The position numbers and the translations under genes were made by a program. The notes beneath the pieces were generated by a model. The model had not been told where the DNA came from. It searched no databases and saw nothing but the letters and a program-made list of their open reading frames with translations. Shown here in pieces: positions 32,801 to 42,019 of a stretch of DNA of 64,000 nucleotides; position 1 is the first letter of the stretch, and every line of letters starts with the position of its first letter. Origin of the DNA: Opisthocomus hoazin (taxonomy: Eukaryota; Chordata; Aves; Opisthocomiformes; Opisthocomidae); contig NC_134433.1 of NCBI RefSeq assembly GCF_030867145.1, positions 13,777,216-13,841,215 of the forward strand, in the 5' to 3' direction.

Positions 32801-35800
32801 TGGCCAATGCCCTTTTAACATTGCACTGCTTTTTGTGCATGATCACTAGTAGTACAACATAAAAAGGGCACTGGACAGACACCACTCAAAGAAAAAAGTA
32901 GGTCCACCACACCAAAAATACAGTGACAGAAATTAACTCAATTGCTCTGAATGCAGCACCCGCAGCTCGTCTGACAGTTTATCCACTTGTTACCAAATTT
33001 CACTAAATGGATGTCCACAAAACTCCTCTCAGCGCAGACTGAAGGCACTAGCTCAGTACGTGGCGTCCTGAGCGTGTAAGGTTAATGAAACGGTTGTTGT
33101 ACAGAAGGAGGCATTTATCACCAGCAGCTAGCATGTACTGTGCTTTCATTCGAGGCCTGACCCAGCGTCTGCTGAAGCGGTTGGAAAGATCTCCAGTCCC
33201 AGCTGGCTTCAGGGAATGCTTGCGCAGCAGTCTCAGTTGCCCAAGTCCTACAGTACAGCACCCGGTGTTCTTTAAATTGTTAGTACCTCAGCTTCACAAT
33301 CTTTTACGTAACGAAGCTCATCTTATATTGTAGATATTATGGTTCATTCAGCTCTTCTTGTTACTGTACTTTGAGCAGCGATTACCTGGTATTTTCATAC
33401 ACACGTTCTTTTTAAGCTCCTCCCCATTAGTTTATCCCTGGTTCCATGAGACTAAAATGAAGCTTTCCATGAAATGTGCGTCAAATCCTCTGGGGAAATG
33501 AGAAGTGTTATTTTATCACACTTCTGTGGAGAGAGCAGACTTCACCAGGAAATCCAGGAAGAAGAAACAATAAGCAGAAGGAAAAGCAAGAGACACAAAG
33601 CTGCAATATGGGACACATAGTTGCCAATGCACATATTCTGATCAACATAAACAATGACAAACAAAAATATTGCTCTTCTGAATGAGGTTTGGACATAGGA
33701 AATTATTAAGTGAAATTGTTTGAGGTGTATTTAAGAAATCACCCTTTTCTTAAAAAAAAAAACAACAAAGAAAGCCAAAGAGATGAAGACGCAACTGCCT
33801 TGTGCCACCCAGCAGCAGTTATAACGGAAGACGGCAGCCAGGCATACCATCTTCCACCTTCCACTAGAAGGAATTAACAGAAGAATCAAACAGAAAAATG
33901 TAAGACTAACAAGGGGAAATCAAAACCAATTTGGTTTTCAGATGGATGGCCCAAATGAATTGGGGGAATTAGAATGGTGTGAAGGACCATGCTATAATCT
34001 CAAAACCTTTGGTAGCTGTCATGCACCATCTGTAAGAATTTCAATAGAACACATAAATAAACCGTAACATTAAGTAAATGAACATCAACATCTAACCTAG
34101 GTATCTCTAAACAGATTTCTAAATTATTATTTCTAAACTAGGCTTTTAAAAAGAAAAACTAATAAAAGGTCTGGGGAGATCAAGCCTACACTACGGGCAA
34201 GGCTGAGGTTTTGAATTGGAAATTAGAACTTCAGAGCTCTGGCAAGAATGTAGTATGTCACAGAATTAAAATACTCTTTATTATTGACACTCTAAGTATT
34301 CAGTATGATGACTGCAACTCACTAGCTAAAGGAGAAAAATAACCCCACCTCCTCAAAAGCGTGGTTTATTCAAAGAGAAAACAAAACACCACCTTGTTTT
34401 TAAAGCATAGTAAAACTGAGAATTAGGTAGGATAATTTGAATTCTCTGGTCTTCCAATTAACGCAGGTATTTTGGCATTTATTCAAATTGTTACTTCTTA
34501 TTTCTTAACAGAAATAGTATTGTAGCGTAAAATATTCCCTCAGAAGCGTCTCACGATTGCAGTGACGGGCAGGTGACTCCGCGCGGTGACGGAGGCGCGT
34601 GAGCAGAGCAAGCTGACGCTCAGACACCTTTCAGCCAGTCGTTCCTTCGCAGACAACGCACGCTCCCTGGCCCACTCTGTGGGGACACCCTGTGCGGGTG
34701 CTGGAGCAGCGTGACTGAAGGAGCAATGCAAAGCAAACTAAACAAGTTCAAACACAGGGCATGGAGCAGCACACCAATTTTGTGTGTTGAAGCCCAGCAC
34801 TCATTAGGTGAAGGAATAACGGGGATACACAAAGTTCCCCACTGTGTTCTCCCAGTGTTCCTCCTGTTCTTAATTCCTCCTGAATTTTCCACTCTGGTGA
34901 TGTCACTGTGCACAGGTAAGAACTAGGAGACCATTAAACTCATTTTTACTTCTTTCTTAATTAAAACTTGAAACCAAGATCTCCAGAGAAGAAAAAAAAA
35001 AAGACCAATCTATTGTATTATTTCTCTCAGTATGGAATAATGTGCTGCTTTTCTCCAGGAGGACACTTTTGGTTTATCAATGAAGGTACCTGACAGCGCT
35101 GCCAGCACAACTAAAATGACAAAAAAACTTCCAGAAGTTTCCAAGCAAAAACCAAAGGAGCGTCGCATTTTGGAGAGCAGTGTCAGTACGAGCATTTCAA
35201 TTTATGTAAGCGCTTAGGAATAGAAATTATGTTATCTATTAAGCACTTGGATGCATAAAATATTCCCAAAGCATTTTAACTACCAAAAAAAAAAAAAAAG
35301 TAAAAAAGATTGCATCATATAGAAGCAAAAATGAAGATCTGAAGGAGGCCACAAGGAACTTGGCTGCTTAGGGACAGTTTTCCGGTTCCTCTCAATACGT
35401 GAAAGCACAGCACAGCTTTTTTATTACTTTTATTTTTGCTTTTCCATGGGCGGGGCGGGCAGAAAGGCGGCGTTGACACGAGGGAGCTCAGCCGTGCCCT
35501 CAGGGCCCGACCCCGCAGGCCGTGAAGCATTCCGCCAACGGCTGAAGGACCAGCCACCCCCTCCTCAGCACTGCCGCCAGCCCAGACCCCGCGGGGAGAG
35601 AGGGGCTGCGCGGTCCGGCGGGCGGGAAGGCGGGCGGCCTGACCCCGCCCTCTCCTTCGGGCGAGCGGCCTGGCCTGGCAGCGCCCACCCGCGGCGAGCC
35701 GATGGGGAGGGGGGGGAAGCTCCGCGGCTCCTCTCCCGCGGCCGCTGCCCCGCTCTACCTGCCCCGGGCAGGGGAGAAGGGGGGGTCCGAGCGCGGGAGC

Positions 35801-36494
35801 CAGCCCGGCGTGAAGCCGCTCCCCCCACCGTCGGCGCGAATGAAACAGCCCAGCCGGCCTCTCCTCCCCGCAGGGACAATGGTCCCGCCCAGGTAAGAGC
35901 TCCACCCTCACACACACATTCCCCCCCCCGCCGAGAGAAAATGGACTAGTCCGAGAGCGCTCTCCTCTACACCGCGCCCCCCCCCCCCAACCGCGACGGG
36001 GAAATGAAAGGGACCGGTCCCGCCCGCCCGTGCCCCTCGGCGGCCCCGTTTCGCTCGCCGCGGAGAGCGATAAACGCGCCCGGGACTGCGCGGAATCCGC
36101 ACCCCCCCCCCCCAGGTGAGAGGGAAATGGCCGGGCCCTGCCCCCGCGCTGAGGGGGTGAATGGAGCGGCACCATCAAGCCCCGCCCCCTTGGGGGGGGG
36201 GGGCAGAATGGACCGGCCCGGCCGAACTCGCCTGACCCGAACGGCGATGGCCCCGTGCAGGGCCGCGCGGGCTCCGCTCAGGGCCCGGATGGGGCGCGGG
36301 CGCGGCTGGGGGCGCAGGGGGAGAGCGGCCGCTCTCCCCCTGCGCCCCCAGCCGCGCCCGCGCCCTCCTTTCCCTCCCTCGCTCCGCAGCCTTTTGCCCT
36401 CCGAGGCGCTCCCGCCGCCGGCCCGGCCGCTCCTCGGTCCCAGGCCGCCGCCCGGACTCACCATGGTCTCGAGCCTGGTAACCGCCGTCTCCAT
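26888..36494 (-). CDS. SKA2: SKA2, spindle and kinetochore-associated complex subunit 2
   Basis: SKA2 forms the coiled-coil core of the Ska complex with SKA1 and SKA3, which couples kinetochores to depolymerising microtubules. Coding exons in order: 36462-36494 (METAVTRLETM), 29399-29488 (FQKAESDLDYIQ...), 28424-28600, and 26888-27064 including the stop at 26888-26890. All introns are GT-AG and phase 0. Residues 1-100 align with the 121-residue human protein, keeping the FQKAESDLDYIQ and EQ(R/K)ES motifs, and are mostly helical with heptads. Exon 4 aligns only at its start (LPLSEEEQTAAQQL against human LSPLTKEEKTAAEQF), then runs about 43 residues further to give 158 residues. Alternative splicing out of exon 4 to 25551-25590 and 23345-23833 is possible, so the C-terminus is uncertain. 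Intron 1 hosts two microRNAs. The gene is divergent from PRR11. Confidence 0.92.
27600..27730 (+). mobile_element. CR1 LINE 3' end fragment
   Basis: The block contains 'gatggacttgatgatctcagaggtcttttccaacc' in split form and ends in the CR1 terminal repeat (attccatg, attctatg). It is in SKA2 intron 3, antisense to the gene. Confidence 0.87.
29211..29276. repeat. Short direct repeat and ATT/AAC microsatellite
   Basis: A 16-bp unit ttaagataattgatat occurs twice (from 29211 and from 29231). It is followed by an (AAT)n then (AAC)n tract to about 29273. It lies in SKA2 intron 2-to-exon-2 flank and looks like slippage sequence. Confidence 0.8.
30331..30350 (+). repeat. Poly(A) run, 20 bp
   Basis: An uninterrupted 20-A run sits in SKA2 intron 1. 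No recognisable retroposon body precedes it. Confidence 0.9.
31716..31801 (-). ncRNA. MIR301A: mir-301a precursor hairpin
   Basis: Read on the minus strand, the 3' arm at 31728-31750 is identical over 23 nt to the human miR-301a-3p I recall (seed AGTGCAA). The 5' arm at 31766-31787 matches miR-301a-5p over 22 nt. The arms pair around a short loop, and flanking stem bases also agree with the human precursor. It lies in SKA2 intron 1 on the SKA2 strand, as in mammals, so it is presumably processed from the SKA2 primary transcript. The miR-130/301 family targets include growth and TGF-beta pathway genes in mammals. Confidence 0.96.
32798..32880 (-). ncRNA. MIR130: mir-130-family precursor hairpin
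   Basis: On the minus strand the 3' arm 32807-32828 carries the miR-130a-type mature sequence (22 nt, seed AGTGCAA, followed by a TGTTAAAAGGGC core). The opposing 5' arm 32848-32869 (GCCCTTTTTATGTTG...) pairs with it. The stem extends outward as GTCCAGTGCCC against GGGCATTGGCC. It lies about 1 kb upstream of mir-301a in the same intron and strand. In human this position is held by MIR454, a family member with a different 3' half. The symbol suffix (a or c) cannot be settled here. Confidence 0.92.
35771..36200. repeat. Degenerate GC-rich tandem repeat (~62-bp period)
   Basis: A recurring module (purine-rich GAGAAATGG, then a CCGG/CCCGCC segment, then a C run) appears with starts near 35771, 35835, 35873, 35935, 35998, 36061 and 36119. 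Most steps are 58-64 bp. Copies are strongly diverged. It lies in SKA2 intron 1 within the CpG island. Found by eye, so unit boundaries are approximate. Confidence 0.5.
36292..36365. repeat. Perfect 74-bp palindrome (37-bp arms, no spacer)
   Basis: Every base from 36292 to 36328 pairs with 36365 to 36329. The centre is gcgg|ccgc (a NotI site) and the first mismatch outward is at 36291/36366. The arms are almost pure G/C. It lies about 100 bp inside SKA2 intron 1, downstream of the SKA2 start. Confidence 0.97.
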
Positions 36495-36575
36495 GTTGAA
36501 TAGTTGACATTCCTCAGGCGGTGGCGGGGAGATACCCACCCCCCGCTCCGCAGGATGGGAGAGTCGGCGGCTCCC

Positions 36576-37168
36576 ATTGGACAGCTGTCACTCGACGCTC
36601 GTCTCCCGTTGGCTCGCCGCTGACGGAGGGCGCTCGCCATTGGGTCGAGAAGAATGTAAACCCTCTCCGAGGTAGGAGGGAGCCCATTGGTCGGTAGAAA
36701 AGCTGCAGGCAGGGATTGGCTGGGTGGGGGAGTGCCGGGAGTCGCCATTGGTTCAGAGTGGAATCTAGCGGTGATTGGCGGGAGTAGGGAGCGCAGAGCT
36801 GCAATTGGCGGGAAGGGGAGCGGTGGGTTAGCTGCGGTCCGTCTCCGGCGGGGCGGGGGAGCCCCGGTCACCCCCTCCGGGTCTCTCCGGCGGGCCGGTG
36901 TCCCCCCCCCCCCGTCTTTCCAACTCGCTCGGCTTCTCCCAGGCGAGCGGGGTCCCGCAGCTGATTGGTGGGGCTGAAAAACCTTTATCCAATGGCCGGG
37001 CGGATCTCCTCAGTGCGCCGCAGGACGGGGTGGGGCAGCGCTAGGCCTGCCATTGGCCCATCGCCGCTCCCGTCGAGTTCGGGCCCGCGTCCGTCCAGCG
37101 GCCAATCAGCGGGCGGCTAACACGGGCCGCGGGGCGGGGGGAACGGTAGAGAGCGGCGCTCCCATTGG
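36576..37168. promoter_or_regulatory. Array of twelve CCAAT boxes (NF-Y sites) in the SKA2/PRR11 promoter
   Basis: ATTGG occurs at 36576, 36639, 36686, 36715, 36747, 36774, 36804, 36964, 37052 and 37164. CCAAT occurs at 36989 and 37102. Many have the favoured NF-Y flanks (CCATTGG, GATTGGC, CCAATCAG). Spacing is often 27-47 bp. NF-Y at multiple CCAAT boxes is a hallmark of G2/M promoters. Confidence 0.9.
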
Positions 37169-37177
37169 CTGCGCGCA

Positions 37178-37196
37178 GCGCGGTTAGCGGTTTGAA
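37178..37196 (+). promoter_or_regulatory. CHR-like TTTGAA with upstream GCGCGG (CDE-like)
   Basis: TTTGAA at 37191-37196 matches the cell-cycle genes homology region bound by the DREAM/MuvB complex. GCGCGG at 37178-37183 resembles the companion CDE, though the usual 4-bp spacing is not kept (7 bp here, with another GCGG directly adjacent). The nearest CCAAT box is at 37164. The position is at the probable PRR11 start. Confidence 0.6.
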
Positions 37197-37214
37197 TCGG
37201 CGGCGGGCGGGCAG
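37197..37214 (+). other. PRR11: Probable end of PRR11 non-coding first exon (donor CAG|GTGAGC)
   Basis: A consensus donor at 37215 follows the CHR-like element. The next acceptor with coding sequence is at 38007, and it places only two bases before the ATG. So the 5' untranslated region must come mainly from an upstream exon like this one. The exon start is not determinable. Confidence 0.45.
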
Positions 37215-37592
37215 GTGAGCGGTGGGGCGCGCGCGAGGGGGGAGGGGGTCGGGGGTCGTCCGTGAGGCGGCCGCGTGTCGACGGTCACCCATGACACCGG
37301 GGGGGGGGGGGGGGAGGGGAGGAACCGGCGGCTCCCCGGAGGAGCGGGGTTGGCGCCGGGCGGGAGCGGCGGAGGTCGCGCCGCGGGGCTGAGGGGCGGT
37401 GGCTGAGCTAACGCGTGAGCGAGGGCCTGCGGTGGGGGAAGGCGCGGGGCCCTCCGCCCGTGGGGTCGTCGTGTCTTCTGCCCGTGCCCTCCGCGGGCGT
37501 AACGTCCCCGAAGTCAACGGCTGTCACCTGAGGGTAAAGAAGAGCCGTCCACAAAAGCCTGTATTAAAAAATGGTACTTTTCACGTCGCTCG

Positions 37593-37790
37593 TTTCACAG
37601 AATCCCAGCATGGCGGGGGTTGGAAGGGACCTCTGTGGGTCACCCAGCCCAACCCCCTGCCGAAGCAGGGTCACCCAGAGCAGGCTGCACAGCACCGCAG
37701 CCAGGCGGGTCTGGAATATCTCCAGAGAAGGAGATTCCACAGCCTCCCTGGGCAGCCTGGGCCAGGGCTCTGTCAGTTTGCTCCTCTTTC
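37593..37790 (-). mobile_element. CR1 LINE 3' fragment
   Basis: It begins 'cacagaatcccagcatgg' and shows the complement of the CR1 3' end ('ggttggaagggacctctg', 'cccaaccccctgc'). The minus-strand reading gives the conserved VESPSLEIF motif. It lies in PRR11 intron 1, opposite in orientation to PRR11. Confidence 0.92.
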
Positions 37791-38009
37791 GTGTACAAAT
37801 ACGTCCCCGTGGGTCACAGGCACTCAAGGACATGTTTTTCATCAGTTGTATGTGATGTTGTCTTCTACCAAGACAACGGTGAATCACTTCTGAGTGGATT
37901 TTAGGACACAGTCCATGCTCTTCCCTGCTTATTTGGCGATAGCTCTGTCCCCAGGTGAAAGTGGGTATTTTTCCATACCTGAATTTTAAATGTGTCTTTT
38001 TTAACAGTA

Positions 38010-41000
38010 ATGGCAAAGTATAAGAAATGCCGACGGAAACAGAGAACCAGAGCAAAATTTCTACTTGAAAAAAAAGGAGATGCTGGTAACCCGCAGGACT
38101 CTGGTTGCCCTTCTGCACGGTAAGAGGCTCAGCTGGAACTTCTCCTTCTAGCTCCATTTCTGGCTCTGCTGTTTGCTCCCGACGGTTTGTGCAACTGAGG
38201 CCCCGAACACAATTCCATTACCTGTGTACATCCTGGTGGGGATGCTGTGGAGCTCTTTCATCTTGTACATCTTGTAGTACTCTGTCCTTAACTTCAATGA
38301 GGAGGAAAAGCAATTTGGATAAAAATATATTGCAAATGTGTATATTTTTTCCCCCCTGTATCAAAGTGTATCTTGGTCTTTCCTGATCTCTGTGCTCACG
38401 TTTACACCGCTGTCACCTGCTGTTGCTGGTACTTGTCATTTCCAGGTGACTGGTGACAGTTAACCTTTTTAAAGGCTGAAATCATAAATATAATTATGGC
38501 CTTGCTCTGAAATGTTCTGTCCCAGGTCAGCAGGTGATCTTCCTCTGAACACATCACCTGTCCCAAGCCCTCTGTCCTCACTCTGGTCGTTAGCCTTGCC
38601 CGGTGTGAAAAATGTGGTAAAACCCTTTACAACAACAGCAGCGGTTTTGTATTGTTGGTGCCAGAGCACGGTTGCACAGGTATGTTTCCTACTTCTCTAC
38701 TTTTGCCAATATGTGCAGTTGTTCCTAGTGCTCAGGTGCAGGATGTACAGTCAGATTTGAGAGCTAAGCTGTAGATTTAGTTATGTCTGTTGAAACATCT
38801 AAAGTATATTTTGTGTTTACTGTTGAAGGAATAAGTATGAGAAGAGTGCCAAGGCCACTGTGGAGATGAAATGCATGTGTGAAATTATTGGGGTTTTTGT
38901 TGGAATATCAGGAGGATTTGCAGTGACGGAGGGTGCGGTCTTTCTTTCATACCAGAAATGATTGTGTGATTTTTTCAGGTCAAATGTGAATTATACTTTA
39001 GAATTCGTAGGTGAAGTTAAAATTTTGTTGGAGAAAGTCACTCTTTGGGTTCCTGCCAAGGAAATATTTGGTGAAATTTTGTCTCTTCGTGTTGTGCCTT
39101 TCTATTGACTACAACGAGAAGACCTTGCGATAGAACTTTCAGTAGTAATCATAGCTCTGTCTCTGGAGACAACTTGGTGAAAACACTTATCTGGTTTCTT
39201 TTTATGCTTAGAGTTTTAAGGTGGTTAAAGACACCATATTTCCATCACAAATCTACTTAAGAGAGCTAAATACGTTCAGAGAGCAGCTGGAAAAGTTGGA
39301 AACTGAATTTTCCAGGCTACAAGGAACCCTCCAGGTCAGTCTCAGTCCCAGTGGGGCAGGGTAAGGTGTGCTTGTGTAAGCATGTAAGGAACTGTGGTCA
39401 GTGCAGATAAACTGAAATATTAAGAGCATCTCATCGGGCAGTGTTTCACCTCTTTTTCGCATTCAGCATTACTAGACTGTGGTTCCTTCCTAGCTAGAGG
39501 GAACTGGTTTGCTGGCGAGCCTCATGAGAGGCTTTTTATGTTTTTCTGGATCACCTGAAGCCAGAACCTCTGTTCTCTGAAATTCCATCTACTTTTGCCA
39601 GTGGATTTAATATTCTCTTATTTATTTATATTATTTCCAGATGAATGGAACTGCAGCCTTGTCTTCAGAAAATTCTGTGTGTCAGAGGTGTAATAAACCA
39701 GTTCTGGGTGCTCCTGTACAGACACAGATGGGCCCGGCGGCAGCCATGCCCGGGCCTTCAGCAACACAGCTGCAGCCGGCATCTGCACCCCCTCCACCTC
39801 TTCCTCCTCCGCCACCGCCTCCGCTGCCGCCACCAAAACTGCCTCCAGCACCTCTCCTTCTCAAACGGGGCAATGGCTCTAAAGCACTGCTGGTAGGCGG
39901 TAAAATGGGCCTTTTTTTTTTTTTTTCCTCTCATTTCTGTGTTCTTTGGACCTGGTCTCATCAGGAACATGTGTCTTTCTGAATGCTCAGTCGCTCGCCG
40001 ATCCTGATTTCCCTTCCAACCACCTTTGTTTTCAGGCAACATCACTGAAAAATGATGGGCCGATGCAGATCACTCTCAAAGATCTCCTGAACGTTAAACT
40101 GAAGAAGACGGACAGAGGCCTGAGAATGAACAAGGTAAACTGGAGGACACATGGATAAATGGACTATCATGTATTGAGCCGAACTCTGCGCTGGATCTGC
40201 TGTATTTCCTGCAATGCTTGTCTCAGCACCTCGTAGAATTTTTTCAATAAATTAATTCTTCTCTTCCAAAAACCCAGTGATCAGCTGTAAATAAACTTTC
40301 TCGTTGTGCACCTGGGCAGCTGAAGGGAATAAACGGAGTGACTAACTCCACTCTCAGCTGGCATGCAGGACAGCTCCCCGAATTCTACATTAAGGGCGTA
40401 TAGCTTTGATGTAGCTTTCTGTCTCTGTGTTATCAATGGATTTTAGGCTTTCTTTTGCGCAGCTGAAATCCTGTTTCCAGAAGTCTTTTTTTTTTTAAAT
40501 ATATATATAAATAAATCTATTTTTGTCCAAGGCCCATTACAATCTTAATGATTCAGAAAAGCATAAAAGCCATAAACCACAGAAGTCTTTCAGGGTATAA
40601 ATATTAAATAGATTGATAGCCAGTGAGGCCTTCAAAAGTTTATTTGTGGTAACATTTCTTTTCTCCCTTTAGGCAGAATCACCAGTGAGGACACGCAGGG
40701 CATTAATTACAGTCTCAGATTTACAGGGTGTTAGTCTGAGACCTAAATCCAAGCCATCAGCTCACGTTTCAAACTCCTTGACGTAAGATGCTTTCTTCCT
40801 TTCTGTGGTATTAGATTTTTCTGTTCTGAACAGAACAGATGAACCCTACTTACGGAGTGGAAAACGTTTTATTTTAACAATTTTGGGTGTTTTTTTCTTT
40901 TAGTACCCCTCCTAAAAATCAGTTTGATCTTCGAAAGCGTCTGAAGAAAGTCAATATACAAAGGTAAGTTCCTTTCTATCCTCTTGTTTTGTTTTTTCTA

Positions 41001-41673
41001 CAAAAAAACTGAGAGCGAACCATGATTCCCCTTGTTTCCAATCTTTTCAGAAGTCCTGGTGGCACTCCACTACACAGTAAAGAAAACACTGAATGTGGGT
41101 CTGGGCTGACACCAATAATGACACAGGCACTACGGCGCAAATTTCAGGCAAGTCGTGGTGTCTCTGTTCTTGGAACGATAAACTTTAAAATCCATAGGAG
41201 TTCGTGCTGATTTTTTGCCCCAGAGCGCAGTGCCGCTGCTGTGTGTTGCACAAGTTACGGTCTCTCTGTAATCCTCACCCAAAAGCCCCAGGTACCCACA
41301 AATCGGGGCGCTTGGTTTGCTGATTCCTGTTTTAATGGTCAGGAAACGGCAGAATGGAGGTGCTGTGGCCCGTCTTCAGCGGGTGATCTGGCAGCGAGAG
41401 GAGGAGCGGTTCCTTTCATTCCAGTGCCTCAGTGCGATCTCAAGCCTTGTAGTTCCAAGTTCCCAGGAGAACACATCTGAGGGTTAATAACGTCATTCGG
41501 TTTTTGCTGTGTCTGTTTTCTTCTGTGAATGCCGGTTGAGAACTGTGCTGTATTTGCTCCCAGTGGTAACTGGCAGTAGCCTGACCCTTTTCTGATCTTG
41601 ACAGATGGCTCGCCCCAGGAGTCCCTCGCCAGCCCCGCTAAGTGCCGCAAGCAGCTTTGATGAACAGAAGTAG
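38010..41673 (+). CDS. PRR11: PRR11, proline-rich protein 11
   Basis: PRR11 is a nuclear/cytoplasmic protein peaking in S to G2/M and linked to cell-cycle progression and actin regulation. Coding exons: 38010-38119, 38526-38679, 39212-39334, 39641-39892, 40036-40134, 40673-40782, 40904-40963, 41051-41147, 41605-41673 (stop TAG 41671-41673). They total 1,074 nt, 357 residues against 360 in human. Start [10 protein letters not shown] matches human MPKFKQRRRK. Landmarks are a YCWCQ helix in exon 2, a coiled-coil segment in exon 3, CQRC and a proline-rich tract in exon 4, a DGPMQIT.KDLL motif in exon 5, and RSPGGTPL plus [10 protein letters not shown] in exon 8. The protein ends SSFDEQK. Phases agree throughout. 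The last intron uses a GC donor. The N-terminal and proline regions are poorly conserved with human. Confidence 0.95.
38120..41604 (+). other. PRR11 introns
   Basis: Eight short introns (88-532 bp), GT-AG except the last (GC-AG, 41148-41604). The intron after exon 5 contains an in-frame stop and AATAAA at 40246-40251. No repeats were recognised apart from T-rich runs. Confidence 0.8.
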
Positions 41674-41757
41674 GTTCGTGGAACAACATGTTGTTCGTTT
41701 GTGGTCAGGAAGCCGCTGGAATGCTGTATTTATCTCGCTCAGGCATATCTATCTATA

Positions 41758-41763
41758 AATAAA
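41758..41763 (+). terminator. PRR11 polyadenylation signal AATAAA
   Basis: AATAAA lies 85 bp after the PRR11 stop codon and about 240 bp before the SMG8 CpG island. It is the first canonical signal downstream. Confidence 0.75.
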
Positions 41764-42019
41764 CCTAGTGCATGCGAGCACGGGGCATTACGAAACCTCT
41801 TTGGCAGAACTCTGCGTTGTAAAGGCAGCATCTTCCCGGTGTGACTGGGTCTGGTTCCATCTTCTCTGTTAGTGGGGAAAAAATGGTGAAGTTTCCCGAG
41901 TCGTTTGATACCTGGCTGCTGCTGGAGCAGGGACTGTTGTGTTCCCGGCGCTGGTGCCGCTTCTGATACCAATGTGTGTGTGCGTCTGCTGAAATCCGGT
42001 GCTGGTTTTGCTTTTGTTT

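Larger units (their letters stand above)
29489..36461 (-). other. SKA2 intron 1, host of a microRNA cluster
   Basis: This 7-kb intron contains hairpins at 31716-31801 and 32798-32880, a 20-A run (30331-30350) and an 11-G run (31986-31996). In its 5' kilobase it holds a CpG island with a degenerate tandem repeat and a 74-bp palindrome. No coding exon was seen. Confidence 0.8.
35430..37560. promoter_or_regulatory. CpG island spanning the SKA2/PRR11 head-to-head promoter
   Basis: About 2.1 kb of very high G+C and CpG density surrounds the SKA2 start codon (36494) and the probable PRR11 first exon (ending at 37214). No TATA box is seen. Both genes are mitotic and are reported to share this promoter in human. 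Homopolymer C or G runs of 8-16 bp recur (for example a 16-G run at 37299-37314). Confidence 0.85.

Noticed and set aside
35315-36178. Open frame of 287 codons on the minus strand within SKA2 intron 1
   Set aside because: It is low-complexity Arg/Gly/Pro translation of the GC-rich repeat, spans C and G homopolymers, and matches no protein I know. High G+C removes stop codons by chance.
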